Assembly: GCA_019750335.1 (NCBI GenBank)
Contig: JAIEOQ010000002.1
Location: 310,001-374,000, forward strand
Reading direction: 5' to 3'
Source: Candidatus Obscuribacterales bacterium
GTDB taxonomy: Bacteria > Cyanobacteriota > Vampirovibrionia > Obscuribacterales > Obscuribacteraceae
DNA: 64,000 nt
A model generated the notes under the pieces. The model was not told the DNA's origin. It was given only the letters and a program-made list of their open reading frames with translations, and did no database searches. Made by a program: the position numbers and the translations under genes. Positions 18,098-28,484 of the stretch are shown here, one piece after another (positions within the stretch are counted from its first letter, which is position 1; each line of letters starts with the position of its first letter).

Positions 18098-20122
18098 TCA
18101 ATAGCCGCAAAACTTAAAAAATCCAGGCAGTAATTGTGCCAATAAACCGCCGATTAGAAAAGCAAACAACCAAGACCCGAGCCAAATAATCATAGCAATC
18201 TTGAAGCCTCGCTCTTTGATCATCACTCCCACAGTGGCGATACAAGGTACAAAAAGCGTAATCACAACCATGGCAACAACAGCTTGAGCGGCACTCAAAG
18301 CCACGTCTGTCAAACCAAACGCAGCAAAATCCCGTCGGACAATACCTAAAATAAAAGTCGTCGGAATGCGCGGATCGTTAGGTAAGCCAAGCCAACCGAC
18401 AGACAAAGGCTGCAACAGTTTGATAAACCAATCAAGCGCTCCGGTCATCTGACCGACCGTAACAACTATGCCGGCGATACAAAACATCGGAATTGACTCA
18501 AGCATGAAATTCCAAGACTTAGTCCAGGTTTTATTTAAAACATTGCCCGCTCGCGGCAAGCGCATCGGTGGCAAATCAATCATTAAAGCGCCGGATTTAC
18601 CAGGCAAAATCTTGTTGAGCAAAAAGCCTGTAAAAGCCAGCATGCCGAAAACAATTGCACCATAAATTGCCCAGGGTAAAGCTCCGCCCAATTTAGCCAG
18701 TGTTCCAGAGACAATCCCCAACTGTGCCGAACAAGGAATAGCGATTCCTAAAAGTGCTGTGGCGATTATTTTTTCACGAGGCGATGACAAAAGCCGGGTT
18801 GTGACCGTCGCCATAGTTACACAGCCTAAGCCAAGGATCAAAGGAATAATCGCTCTGCCGGTCAGTCCGATTTTATTCAGCAAGCGATCAACCAACACAG
18901 CCAAGCGCGGCAGATAGCCTGAATCTTCCAGCAGGGACAGCCCGAAATAAAAAGCCAGCACAAGGGGAAAAAGCAAACCAAAAAGATAAGTAACAGTCAA
19001 AGTAAGAATGCCGTACTCTCCGGCCAAACTATTACCGATTACCGCTTTAAAGCTCGGATGAGACCAGAAATCATATTCAACCTCCTCTGGATTTGCCTGA
19101 ACTCGTGCCTCTTCAAAGCGCTTAGTTTCAAGAGGCGCACTTAAAGTGCCTTCAGGAAAATCAAAACGAGCCCCGTTGACAGCAATAGTCGACGGAAAAA
19201 TCGTCGCAATTACTCGCCGCAAATTAGGTTCGTAATGTACTTTCATCAATTGCTTTTCAGTGATATCGACCACTTTTCCGGCAACGAATACTCCGAGCAA
19301 TTGATAAAAGATCAAATAACAAACGGCAAGCGAAATTATTCCACCATAAAGAGGATGCAAGAGCAGACGTCCGATTCTTGCCGACAAACGCTTTTTATTT
19401 GCGGCTTGTATAACAACTTTCTGAACCAAGTCATTTACCAGCTGGCGGCGCAACTGGTAAATATCAAGACAGTTATCTTTTGACGTAACACCATATTTGG
19501 TAGCAAGCTCTTGATCGCCCTCAGCAATTAAAAGCGCATAGGAACGCGGGACTCCGGATGAAATGATTCCAGAGATCATTTCATTTATTTGCCGGTTATC
19601 AAGGCCGGCGCGACAGCAGGATACTTTCTCTTTGATTTCAGCAACACCTTCACCTTTAACGGCTACAGCAGAAAGAGCCGGCACGCCCAAAAGCGTAGAA
19701 AGCTGCTCCAAATCTATTTTGATTCCTTGAGCTAAAGCTTCGTCCCATTGATTTACTACAAGCAACAAGGGCATACCCATGTCAATTAATTGCAGAGTTA
19801 AAAAGAGATCCCGCTCCAAGCTCAAGGCAGAAACAACGTTAATCACTCCGTCAGCCGCCAAGATCAGATCACGGGCAATCCTCTCTTCGTCATTAAAAGC
19901 AGAAACACCGTAAGCCCCGGGTGTATCGACCAGCCGATCATTGACCAATCGCCCGTAAGAAACATCGATCGTTGTTCCCGGATAATTGGAGACATCAGCG
20001 TTCATTCCGGTCAAAGCATTAAAAAGAGCTGATTTACCTACATTAGGATTGCCGGCCAGAACCAGCTTCCGTCCTTTTTCATTCTTTACCGGTGCTTGAG
20101 CTGAGGGTTCGATAGCAAACAC
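18098..20122 (-). CDS. feoB: Ferrous iron transport protein B
   Basis: 674 residues, GTG start at 20122, with GGAG about 12 nt upstream. The N-terminal G domain shows G1 GNPNVGKSA (24-32), G3 DTPGAYG, and G4 NQWD; the rest is a polytopic membrane part with two Gate-like repeats. It takes up Fe2+ across the inner membrane. In place of the common GFGCNVPA and CSARLPVY motifs it has GLGCVTMA and PCSAQLGIV, so it belongs to a variant subgroup. No FeoA gene is adjacent. At 674 residues it is somewhat shorter than the E. coli protein. It is divergent from the M16 protease gene. Confidence 0.93.
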   Translation of the reverse strand: MFAIEPSAQAPVKNEKGRKLVLAGNPNVGKSALFNALTGMNADVSNYPGTTIDVSYGRLVNDRLVDTPGAYGVSAFNDEERIARDLILAADGVINVVSALSLERDLFLTLQLIDMGMPLLLVVNQWDEALAQGIKIDLEQLSTLLGVPALSAVAVKGEGVAEIKEKVSCCRAGLDNRQINEMISGIISSGVPRSYALLIAEGDQELATKYGVTSKDNCLDIYQLRRQLVNDLVQKVVIQAANKKRLSARIGRLLLHPLYGGIISLAVCYLIFYQLLGVFVAGKVVDITEKQLMKVHYEPNLRRVIATIFPSTIAVNGARFDFPEGTLSAPLETKRFEEARVQANPEEVEYDFWSHPSFKAVIGNSLAGEYGILTLTVTYLFGLLFPLVLAFYFGLSLLEDSGYLPRLAVLVDRLLNKIGLTGRAIIPLILGLGCVTMATVTTRLLSSPREKIIATALLGIAIPCSAQLGIVSGTLAKLGGALPWAIYGAIVFGMLAFTGFLLNKILPGKSGALMIDLPPMRLPRAGNVLNKTWTKSWNFMLESIPMFCIAGIVVTVGQMTGALDWFIKLLQPLSVGWLGLPNDPRIPTTFILGIVRRDFAAFGLTDVALSAAQAVVAMVVITLFVPCIATVGVMIKERGFKIAMIIWLGSWLFAFLIGGLLAQLLPGFFKFCGY

Positions 20123-20241
20123 GCGCCGCTTGTCTCCTCGACATGTTTATTGAGAAATTTTATCAATTGTTCGATGGGCATTCAAGAATGCGCGGTATTT
20201 AATATGGTAGAGTCAAGCTTTATCGGTAGCGAAGAGCTTTC

Positions 20242-23200
20242 ATGAAGCGACGTTTTTTTACAAGCGGCATATCATTTTGCCTCCGGCTGGTCCTAGCTAC
20301 AGCCGTGACCTGGAGCTCAACACCAGCTCAAGCACAACAAACAAATGAAAGTGGCGAGACACAGGAACCACCTAGCGGACAGCTCTCTTTACCGGCAGCT
20401 GGCATCATGCCCGCCAATAAAGATTTGCCTAGCAATGGAAAAATTCAAGAGTTCACTCTCGATAACGGTCTGAAAGTTCTCATTCTGGAATGCCCTGAAT
20501 TTCCTTTAGTCTCAAATTTGATCTGGTATCGCGTCGGCTCACGAGACGAAGAGACCGGCTCCACCGGTTTAAGTCATTTAGTTGAGCATCTTTTATTTCA
20601 AAAAGTCGGCTCTTATAAAACCGGTGAAATCGGCTCAACAATCGCTCGCAACGGTGGTCAATTCAATGGCTACACTAGCGACGACTTCACCACATTCTTC
20701 GAAACTTTACCGGCAAATAAACTTGAACTTGCCCTCAAAATAGAATCTGAGCGCATGCGCAACGCAAAATTTTCCGCTCAAGACGTCGCCCAAGAAGTCA
20801 GCAACATAAGCAAAGAGTTGGACACTGAGCAACAAGATCCCTCAGCTACTCTTGCTAAAGAAGTTCGCGCCATGATGTTCATGCAACATCCTTATCACAA
20901 CCCGACTATTGGCTGGCGCTCAGATCTGGAAAATATCAAACTTGCCCAAGCAAAAAACTTTTACGACCGTTTTTATCACCCGAACAATGCCACTTTAGTA
21001 ATTGCCGGCAACGTACACGCTAAAGATGCAATGCTTCTGGTACAAAAATATTTTGCCGCTATTCCTCGCTCTTTAGAGCCGATCAAACATGTTTCCGTCG
21101 CCGAACCTTTACCGCGTAGCGAGCGCCGAGTCAGCCTAAAATACGGCGGCAAACAAGAGCTGATGCAAATTGCTTTTCGTTCACCGGCAATTTCTGACAA
21201 TGACGCAGCAGCAATGTTGATCATTGAAAAAGTGCTCAGCAACAACAAGCTGAAAACTAAATTTATCGACAGTAAAATTTGCTCAAACGCCAATGCTAGT
21301 TATGAAATCAAAAAAGAGCCGGGCTTATTTACAATCACCTTTATTGCCACACCGGCAACAGCAAACGCTCAACAAAAGATTCTCGATAACGCCGATTCGC
21401 TGCTAAGCCAATTGAAAGAAAAGCCGCTCACGGAGCAAGAGCTACGCCGAGCGAAAAACGCCGCCGAATTTGCTTTCTTTTCCGAATGCGAAGGACCTTA
21501 CCGTGCCGGTTTTCATCTTGGTTATTTTGATACCCTCGACAGCTGGAAAGCTGCAGATTCCTGGGCAACAAAAATCAGATCGATCAACAGCGCCGACGTT
21601 TTACGTGTGGCAAAACGATATTTCAGCAACGATGCCCGGGTAATTGGCTGGATAGCCGGAACTCAAGCGCCAAAGCCAGCAGTTAAAGTAACTCCTCCCG
21701 CCGAACAAAATAAAGAGCACGACAAAAACGCTCCACCGACAAAAAACGCCGAACCCAAACATCAAGAACCAAAACATCCAGCGCCCAAGCATCCGGAACA
21801 TGTTCGTCTCACCGGTTATAAAACCGATGATTCAGCTGCTGCTCCCGTACCGACAAAAAAGCCCCTAGGGAAGCTGGAGAATCTGATCTGCCAGCGTTCT
21901 TCCATAGATGAAGATCCAGTACACAAACGAGTCTTAAAAAACGGGTTAACTGTTTATGTTTTCGAAAGTCACATCAGCCCAATCATTCAAATAAACGGTT
22001 CGCTGAATGCCGGAGACATCTATTGCTCACAAGACAAATGCGGTCTATCAGCTTTAGCGGCAGCAACACTTAACCAAGGAAGCAACAAAAGAAATAAAGC
22101 ACAGATGCAATCCCTGCAAGAAGACTTAGGTATTCCCTCATATCAAATGCTTAAGTTCGAAGCCGGTCCGGAAACGATTGATTTCCAAACCCGCTGCCTA
22201 GCTCGCGATCTTAACAATCAACTTGATCTGCTTGCTGAAACAACAAGATTTCCTAATTTGGATGAAAGCAATGTGGAAAAGGCCAAACAAGAGGCCTTAG
22301 CCATCAGCAAACGCGACGAAGAAGTTCCGCGTAATAAAGCAGAACGAGCCTTGTTGCAAAATTTGCTTGCGGAAAAATCACCTTTCCAACCGACCAATAG
22401 CGCGGACAAATTAAAATCGATTTCCACTCTTCATGCAGCCGATCTACAGAAATTTCTTAACGCCAATGTCACCGCTGATGGTGCACACTTGGTGATCTGC
22501 GGCGACATCAACGCAGAAGCAGCTTTCAATTTAGCCGAGAAGTATTTTGGCAGCTGGAACACCAAAGCCAATCATCCGCCTTTACGAGCCGTGCTGAATG
22601 AGAAACGTGTCTTGCGCACGTCCATTCCACTTAAGGATAGTCGCAAAAGCGTAATCTGTTTTGGGCAGATGTTACCGGTAACGCTTGGGCATTCCGATTA
22701 CGGCGATCTTCTTATTGCAGACAACATTCTCGGCAACCACCCATTCATTTCACGCCTGGAACAACAACTGGCAAAGAATCCGGAACTGGAAGCAACTATG
22801 CCCAATACCGATTTATCAATCAAGCTTGAACCGCTATCAACCATGTCCTTGTGGTCTCTCTCTCTAAACGTAGACCACAACTCAGTTCCACTCTGGGTGA
22901 AAGCGATAAAACAAGAGTTGAGACTACTAACTAAAAACGGTATTACACAAAACGAACTTGACGAATCCAAACGCTATCTCGCCGGTTATTTGCCACTCAA
23001 AACAGCCGGCACTCTAACTGCTGTTTCACGTTCAATAATTGATGCTGTCACGCACAATGAAACAACCGCTTTTAATGCCGCTCAAACAGTCGGGGTCCAA
23101 AGCGCCACTGTCGAAAGCGTAAACAAACTGATTCGCACAACATTCAAGCCTGAACAATCTACTGTAATCGTTGCCGGTTCAGCACAATCAATCAAAGCCG

Positions 23201-23253
23201 TACATTCACAATATAAGCCGGCGAATCAACAAACAAAACCAGCGGCAAATTAG
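20242..23253 (+). CDS. Exported M16 family zinc protease, two tandem M16 units, second inactive
   Basis: 1003 residues with a signal peptide (about 1-31). The first unit (about 65-480) has the inverted zinc motif HLVEH at residues 112-116 and the downstream Glu in the KELDTE segment. A linker of about 60 residues rich in Pro, Lys, His and Glu (around 500-530) separates it from a second unit (about 560-1000) in which the HxxEH position reads LSALAAATL, so it cannot bind zinc and is probably a structural partner. This is the usual arrangement of periplasmic pitrilysin-like proteases that digest short peptides. The ATG at 20242 has GAAGAG upstream. Confidence 0.9.
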   Translation: MKRRFFTSGISFCLRLVLATAVTWSSTPAQAQQTNESGETQEPPSGQLSLPAAGIMPANKDLPSNGKIQEFTLDNGLKVLILECPEFPLVSNLIWYRVGSRDEETGSTGLSHLVEHLLFQKVGSYKTGEIGSTIARNGGQFNGYTSDDFTTFFETLPANKLELALKIESERMRNAKFSAQDVAQEVSNISKELDTEQQDPSATLAKEVRAMMFMQHPYHNPTIGWRSDLENIKLAQAKNFYDRFYHPNNATLVIAGNVHAKDAMLLVQKYFAAIPRSLEPIKHVSVAEPLPRSERRVSLKYGGKQELMQIAFRSPAISDNDAAAMLIIEKVLSNNKLKTKFIDSKICSNANASYEIKKEPGLFTITFIATPATANAQQKILDNADSLLSQLKEKPLTEQELRRAKNAAEFAFFSECEGPYRAGFHLGYFDTLDSWKAADSWATKIRSINSADVLRVAKRYFSNDARVIGWIAGTQAPKPAVKVTPPAEQNKEHDKNAPPTKNAEPKHQEPKHPAPKHPEHVRLTGYKTDDSAAAPVPTKKPLGKLENLICQRSSIDEDPVHKRVLKNGLTVYVFESHISPIIQINGSLNAGDIYCSQDKCGLSALAAATLNQGSNKRNKAQMQSLQEDLGIPSYQMLKFEAGPETIDFQTRCLARDLNNQLDLLAETTRFPNLDESNVEKAKQEALAISKRDEEVPRNKAERALLQNLLAEKSPFQPTNSADKLKSISTLHAADLQKFLNANVTADGAHLVICGDINAEAAFNLAEKYFGSWNTKANHPPLRAVLNEKRVLRTSIPLKDSRKSVICFGQMLPVTLGHSDYGDLLIADNILGNHPFISRLEQQLAKNPELEATMPNTDLSIKLEPLSTMSLWSLSLNVDHNSVPLWVKAIKQELRLLTKNGITQNELDESKRYLAGYLPLKTAGTLTAVSRSIIDAVTHNETTAFNAAQTVGVQSATVESVNKLIRTTFKPEQSTVIVAGSAQSIKAVHSQYKPANQQTKPAAN

Positions 23254-23764
23254 CCCTTATTCATTTGCCGCCTGACAACGCCTTCTGGCTTTAGAAACTT
23301 TCTGTAATATTATTCCGCCTTAATTAATCCCACCTATTCATCGCCCCTGGATGAATACGGAGGATCGCCTTTAGCTATACAAAGTAAACCCAAAAAGCAT
23401 GTAATGAATAGTTGTCAGTTAACATTCGCAGTCCCTCAAGTAGCTTACTTGATATAAAATTTGCTCAAATAAATCAATTCTCTCTTCAAGTAAAACTGAG
23501 TCAGGATGCCGTTTCTTGAAACATAGCCTGACAAAGCCGGGTTGTCATTCGCCCCAGCGATAAGCTTAAATTGCCGGTATAATTAAATTTGAAACCCTGA
23601 CTATTCGTTACATATCACCCACAAACGCCCGCCCGGCAAGGATTTCGAGCCGCGAGTCCTGATGTTTGACTTTAATCATTCAAATCGATACTATCCAGAA
23701 TGGATTTAGTTGCCTGGTTTCTAACCGGTAAATAAAAGTACAGCTCCACGGAGATTCAACTTTT
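23254..23764 (+). other. Intergenic region, 511 bp, no gene seen
   Basis: No frame of convincing length or codon use exists on either strand. It is AT-rich in the middle, and a perfect TATAAT at 23578-23583 could be the -10 element for the LysM gene; the nearest TTGTCA (23552-23557) is 20 bp away, too far for a standard -35. The leader would be about 175 nt. No strong hairpin with a U-tract follows the protease gene. Confidence 0.4.
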
Positions 23765-24454
23765 ATGGCTGTGATTGGTTCACATGGGAGTGCAGTCTTG
23801 ATTACAGAACAAGAAAAACTGGATTTCGATTCTGTTCCCGAATACATTCGTGAATCTCGCCCTTCATTGCGCGACTCTTTGCGTGATGTACATTCGAACA
23901 AATCCTATTTATTGGATGATGAAGATGAGCCGCTGGCAAAATCAGCCGAGCTGGAAACTCTTTGGCCAGGTCTCAGCACCGATTTTCTTCATGGCGCACA
24001 CAATAAAAAACAACCCTCATTTTATTGGGGTATCGGCTTTGCTTCAGGCGTATCGGCTACAGTGGTTTTTGCAGCAATCGTTTTCGGATTGATGCATCTT
24101 TTTGCCGCAGCGACAGACCCTCATGGTCCGGCAAAAATTGTTTTATCCCAAGGCAAATCCGCTGCCCAAGGGAAGCAAGCTCAGGTTGTAGTCGCAACCA
24201 GAACCGCCAACACTTACAGTGACAATCCTCAAGTTATCGCCCCGCTTTTCTGCAGCTATACGGTAAAAGATGGTGACACATTGGCAGGAATCGCTCTACA
24301 AGCCTACAAGCGTGCTACACCACGTCTTTTAGATGCGATTTGTCGTGCCAACGGCATGAAGAGCGCCCACGTTCTATCTTTAGGTCAAACTTTGACCTTG
24401 CCGGAATATCACCCTCAGAGCCAAATTGCCAGCGGAGCGGCTAGCATTCAATAA
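23765..24454 (+). CDS. Membrane-anchored LysM domain protein
   Basis: 229 residues. An acidic cytoplasmic part of about 85 residues is followed by one transmembrane helix (about 88-115, WGIGFASGVSATVVFAAIVF) and, at the C-terminus (about 160-215), a LysM peptidoglycan-binding domain: YTVKDGDTLAGIALQAY through LGQTLTLPEY. It therefore links the membrane to the cell wall. GGAG lies 11 nt before the ATG. The downstream helicase gene begins 2 bp after its stop, so the two are co-transcribed although their roles look unrelated. Confidence 0.85.
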   Translation: MAVIGSHGSAVLITEQEKLDFDSVPEYIRESRPSLRDSLRDVHSNKSYLLDDEDEPLAKSAELETLWPGLSTDFLHGAHNKKQPSFYWGIGFASGVSATVVFAAIVFGLMHLFAAATDPHGPAKIVLSQGKSAAQGKQAQVVVATRTANTYSDNPQVIAPLFCSYTVKDGDTLAGIALQAYKRATPRLLDAICRANGMKSAHVLSLGQTLTLPEYHPQSQIASGAASIQ

Positions 24455-24456
24455 CC

Positions 24457-26370
24457 TTGGCTGAGCTGTCCCAATTAACTGTTGAAGATATATTTGCTCG
24501 TTTGGAAGAGATGCTTCCTAACTATGAGCATCGGCCACAGCAACTCGACTTTGCTAAAGCGGTCGAGCGCACGCTGAAACAGTCCAAAACAGGCATTTTC
24601 GAAGCAGGAACAGGCACCGGCAAAAGCTTGGCTGCACTGATACCGGCCGCTCTTTCCGGAAAACGAGTAGTGGTATCAACTGCCACCATCGCCCTGCAGG
24701 AACAATACATTCATAAAGACATTCCTTGCCTGCAATCCATTTTGCCCTTTGAAATAAAAGCAGCTTTGGTCAAAGGGCGCCGTAATTATATCGGTTTGCG
24801 CCGTTACGAGGAACATAAGCTTGAAGCCGAGATCGACTCTCGCATCATCAACTGGTTGAACGACTCCGAAACAGGCGATCGTTCGGAGCTGGATTTTTTG
24901 CCGGTCGGCGAATTATGGAGCGAAATTAGCTCTGACGCAGACGATTGCCTACGCAATAAGTGCAGTTCTTTCAATAAGTGCTTCTATTTTAAAGCGCGCA
25001 AAGAAGCTGAACAAGCCGATATCCTAGTCGTCAACCATGCTTTACTTTTAATTGATGCTGCAAGCGGCGGCAATATTTTACCGCCCTACGAGATTCTGAT
25101 TATTGATGAGGCACACCAGCTTCCGGACATCGCCACAAACTCTTTTAGCGTCGGGCTCAGCCCACGCGGAATTCAAATGCTGGCCAGTCGCGCCAACAAA
25201 CAAGTAACACCGCCATCCTATCTAATTCACAATATGGAAGAAGCGGCCAACGAGCTTTTTTCTCGTTTGCAAGAAACAATGCCACTGGGCAAAACCAGAT
25301 TGCGAAAAGCGCCGGAATGCTCTTCCGAGCTTCTGCAAAGTCTGATTATCTTACGCGATTGGCTCACCAGCCAAGAATTCGAAACGGTTCTTGATGTAGA
25401 CAATAAACGCGACAAACTCAAACTGAAAGCTAAAGCGCTGGCAGCCACTGCCGGAGCCTATATTCAATGCCTGGATCTTCTTGAAGTACAAGATCCGGAT
25501 TGGGTATTTTGGTTCGAAAAACCGGACCGCACTGGCAAGAAGATTGAAATTACAGCAGCACCACTGGCTGTTAACACTCTACTTGAGGATCATATTTTCA
25601 ATAAAGAAAGTTTGGACACTACAGTATGGATGTCTGCCACATTAGCCACAAGCGGCGAAGATCCTTTTGCTTACTACAAACAGCAAGTCGGTGCACCGCA
25701 TAACATTATTCAAGAAAAAATTTCGAGTCCTTTTGATTACAAAAATCAATCAGTACTTTATTTGCCGGACAATTTGCCGGAGCCAAACACACCTGGATTT
25801 GCCAGCGCGGCCTGTAATGAAATCGAACATCTTTTACACTTAAGCAACGGCAGGGCTTTCGTACTTTTTACCAGCTATGCGGCCATGAACAATGCTTACA
25901 TTTATCTAGCTGATCGCTTGCCGTTTGCCTCAAAACGCCAAGGTGAAATGCCGCGCCAAAAACTAATTGAATGGTTTAAGGAAACACCTAACTCTGTATT
26001 ATTCGCCACCTCAAGTTTTTGGGAAGGAGTGTCTGTAGATGGCGATCAACTTAGCTGTGTGATTATCGATCGCATTCCTTTTCAAACTCCAGACGATCCG
26101 GTTTATGAAGCCCGCTGCGAACTGGTAAAAGCCGATGCTGGAGCAAGTTGGTTTACAAGCTTAGCTTTGCCCCACGCAATTATGCGCTTAAAACAAGGTG
26201 TCGGTCGCTTAATTAGAACCAAATCCGATCGCGGTATTGTGGCCATTCTCGACCCGCGCATGACAAAAAAATATTATGGGCGAGCAATCATTTCCTGCTT
26301 GCCGCCAATGACTCTGGTGAAAAGTCTCAAGAACATCGAATCTCTCGATGAACTGCTTACTCGAATTTAG
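24457..26370 (+). CDS. dinG: DinG/XPD-family superfamily 2 DNA helicase, first Fe-S cysteine absent
   Basis: 637 residues, TTG start two bases after the upstream stop. Motif I EAGTGTGKSLAAL, motif II IIDEAH, and the C-terminal QGVGRLIRTKSDRG motif VI place it in the DinG/XPD group of 5'-3' helicases. Of the four Fe-S ligands, three are present with DinG spacing (Cys164-x4-Cys169-x5-Cys175), but the first, normally in the KGRxNYxC block, is Gly113 (KGRRNYIG). The cluster may be bound differently or be unstable. No exonuclease domain is fused at the N-terminus. Its stop overlaps the convergent universal-stress gene by 4 bp. Confidence 0.88.
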   Translation: MAELSQLTVEDIFARLEEMLPNYEHRPQQLDFAKAVERTLKQSKTGIFEAGTGTGKSLAALIPAALSGKRVVVSTATIALQEQYIHKDIPCLQSILPFEIKAALVKGRRNYIGLRRYEEHKLEAEIDSRIINWLNDSETGDRSELDFLPVGELWSEISSDADDCLRNKCSSFNKCFYFKARKEAEQADILVVNHALLLIDAASGGNILPPYEILIIDEAHQLPDIATNSFSVGLSPRGIQMLASRANKQVTPPSYLIHNMEEAANELFSRLQETMPLGKTRLRKAPECSSELLQSLIILRDWLTSQEFETVLDVDNKRDKLKLKAKALAATAGAYIQCLDLLEVQDPDWVFWFEKPDRTGKKIEITAAPLAVNTLLEDHIFNKESLDTTVWMSATLATSGEDPFAYYKQQVGAPHNIIQEKISSPFDYKNQSVLYLPDNLPEPNTPGFASAACNEIEHLLHLSNGRAFVLFTSYAAMNNAYIYLADRLPFASKRQGEMPRQKLIEWFKETPNSVLFATSSFWEGVSVDGDQLSCVIIDRIPFQTPDDPVYEARCELVKADAGASWFTSLALPHAIMRLKQGVGRLIRTKSDRGIVAILDPRMTKKYYGRAIISCLPPMTLVKSLKNIESLDELLTRI

Positions 26371-26849
26371 TCTTCGTTAGCCGAGACTTCAATGATCGGC
26401 GGCAAAGCGCAAGGGTCATCGGCTCGCACCAGACAAAGCGAAATTCCGCAGTTATCGACCAGATAGTGAACAATCGGATCTCGTGCTCCGTAAAAGCGCG
26501 GATGTTGATGCAAGTTCAAAGTACCAATGAAAATTAAAGTGACAGCCAGCTCTTCAGCTACTTTGATAATTCCCGGACCGACTTCACCGACTCTTAAAAC
26601 ACCGCTTGCTTTTACGCCTTTTTCTTTCAAGCGCGCAGTCACCAGATCCAATTGCTGCTGAGCCTTTTCTTGCGGGCGGTCGCTAGCTATAAGTTGAGCA
26701 ATCACACCAACTTTTTCCGCGTCAGGCAGTACTCGCAAAAGGACAAGCTCCGCATCATTAGCCAAAGCATGACGAGCGGCCACACTAACTACCGGAAGTG
26801 AGCGCTTTGGGCTGCTGAATGCCACCATGAATTTTACTGGACGATCCAT
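26367..26849 (-). CDS. Universal stress protein (UspA fold), probably not ATP-binding
   Basis: 160 residues: an alternating beta-alpha pattern beginning KFMVAFSSPKRS and ending ISLCLVRADDP, typical of UspA. The ATP-binding Gly-rich motif (G-x2-G-x9-G-S/T) is replaced by IGTLNLHQHPRFYGARDP, so nucleotide binding is doubtful. It begins 13 bp after the PiT gene on the same strand, so the two are probably one operon and it may modulate phosphate uptake. Confidence 0.82.
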   Translation of the reverse strand: MDRPVKFMVAFSSPKRSLPVVSVAARHALANDAELVLLRVLPDAEKVGVIAQLIASDRPQEKAQQQLDLVTARLKEKGVKASGVLRVGEVGPGIIKVAEELAVTLIFIGTLNLHQHPRFYGARDPIVHYLVDNCGISLCLVRADDPCALPPIIEVSANED

Positions 26850-26862
26850 TTAGTTTGTTTCC

Positions 26863-27894
26863 TCAGGCATGCCAAACCAAGCGTAAAATGAAATAACTGA
26901 TTGCCGCTAAGAGAGCAGCTACCGGCAAGGTCAGTACCCAGGCTAAAATGATTAATTGCATGGTTTTTGCATTTAACTTGCCTGCTCCGTAAACCGGAAT
27001 TGTACCGCCGGCTACTGCTGAACTTAAAGTATGAGTAGTGCTAATCGGCGCTCCGATATGAGAAGCGCTCAAAATAATCAGCGACGTAGCCATTGAAGCA
27101 CCGAACCCTTGTGAATGGCTCAAACGTTCTCGACTGATTTTAGTGCCGACAGTTCTGATTACACGCCATCCGCCAATGACAGTCCCCATAGCAATAGCAA
27201 TGGCCGCAGAAAGCATGACCCATAAAGGTACATGATCCGATTTGAAACCGAACTGAGCAAAATTGGTGGCTAATACAAGAGTAATAATGCCCATGGTTTT
27301 TTGTCCGTCATTACTACCATGGCTAAAGCTAACGGAAGCGCTGGACATGACATGTAACCAACGCATAATCCGTGGATGCGGTTGATTTGAACTGCCAGGG
27401 TTGGACTTCTCCCCGGAAAAATTCAGAGCTAGCCAAGTAATCAGCGCGCCGCCGACAAAACCAATTACAGGCGATATTAAAAGCGCCATACCGACTTTTG
27501 TCAGTTCATGCCAGTTTACTCCGTTAAAATCGCCGGCTGCCACACCAGCCCCGGTTAAAGCTCCAATCAAACAGTGAGACGAACTCACCGGCAGACCGTA
27601 CCACCAGGTGATCAAGTTCCAAAGCACGGCTGCCAATAACACACTGACGACTATTGGCAAGGTCACTTTTTCGGCTGGGATGATTTTTGTAATCACCATG
27701 GCAACAGCCGTTCCAACTAATACACAGCCAAGAAAGTTGAGGATGCCACTCATGACTATCGCTACACCCGGCTTCAGCGCTTTGGTGTAAATCACTGTGG
27801 CAACGGCATTCGCCGTATCATGAAAGCCATTAACGAAATCAAATCCCAAAGCCAGAATGATGGCAAAAATGGCGATTGGTGTATCGATATTCAT
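26863..27894 (-). CDS. pit: PiT-family low-affinity inorganic phosphate transporter
   Basis: 343 residues, nearly all hydrophobic with about ten membrane helices. Both halves of the PiT inverted repeat carry the signature: GFHDTANAVATVI near residue 23 and SFSHGSNDGQKTMG near residue 190. It imports metal-phosphate with protons across the inner membrane. Sodium-dependent PiT relatives exist and cannot be excluded. Low-affinity Pit carriers are used by polyphosphate-accumulating bacteria, which fits Obscuribacter-like organisms, though no polyphosphate kinase is in this window. Confidence 0.93.
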   Translation of the reverse strand: MNIDTPIAIFAIILALGFDFVNGFHDTANAVATVIYTKALKPGVAIVMSGILNFLGCVLVGTAVAMVITKIIPAEKVTLPIVVSVLLAAVLWNLITWWYGLPVSSSHCLIGALTGAGVAAGDFNGVNWHELTKVGMALLISPVIGFVGGALITWLALNFSGEKSNPGSSNQPHPRIMRWLHVMSSASVSFSHGSNDGQKTMGIITLVLATNFAQFGFKSDHVPLWVMLSAAIAIAMGTVIGGWRVIRTVGTKISRERLSHSQGFGASMATSLIILSASHIGAPISTTHTLSSAVAGGTIPVYGAGKLNAKTMQLIILAWVLTLPVAALLAAISYFILRLVWHA

Positions 27895-27974
27895 CCGGTG
27901 GTTTTTACTCCAAGTCCTTAAGCGGACTATACACCGGTCAGGGTTAAGAAGTTTCTATTGCCGTACATCTACGC

Positions 27975-28286
27975 TTAAAGCTTAGCCATACCGTGAGCTT
28001 CAACTGGTTCAAGAGCATGGGATTCGGCATAGACCCAAAGATCGCCTGTACGCCATGGCAAAGGTTTATGCAATAAGTATCGATAAACCATTAGCTGCCG
28101 GATAATACGTCTGGCATTTGGGTTACTGTCACCACGCTTATCATTTGCTAATCTTGTCCGCAGCTGGATTGCTTCCCGCTTTGTCCAACAATAAGCCGGA
28201 CCAGGATTATTTCCACGAGAGCGGCATAAGACCGCAACCTTGCCGGAAGCTTGGGGCCAACCAAGAATATAATAGCCTTCGTCCAC
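27975..28286 (-). CDS. Small protein of 103 residues, unknown function
   Basis: GTG start at 28286 with AAGG at 7 nt. The sequence begins VDEGYYILGWPQASGKVAV and is Arg/Trp-rich (ARRIIRQLMVYRYLLHK), predicted soluble with a beta hairpin followed by helices. No family recognised. It lies between the phosphate carrier and the GT9 gene, facing away from the latter. A frame on the opposite strand covers part of it but has no ribosome-binding site. Confidence 0.58.
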   Translation of the reverse strand: MDEGYYILGWPQASGKVAVLCRSRGNNPGPAYCWTKREAIQLRTRLANDKRGDSNPNARRIIRQLMVYRYLLHKPLPWRTGDLWVYAESHALEPVEAHGMAKL

Positions 28287-28484
28287 AATGCTGCCTTCTA
28301 GAAATCCACTTTGTTATTATGACCAATACACGCGTAGATTATCGTATGTTGCGACTGTCTTGGCAAATGAACTGCATATAGCGAAAACATATCATAGCCC
28401 TAGCTAATAAGCATTCATTCGAGAGGCTTCACCCCATAGAAAAGCGATCAATCTGACCGTTTCCGGCTCTTCAAAAAAAAATAA

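Noticed and set aside
28118..28381. 87-residue plus-strand frame opposite the 103-residue gene
   Set aside because: The minus-strand gene has a ribosome-binding site and better residue pattern; this frame has neither.
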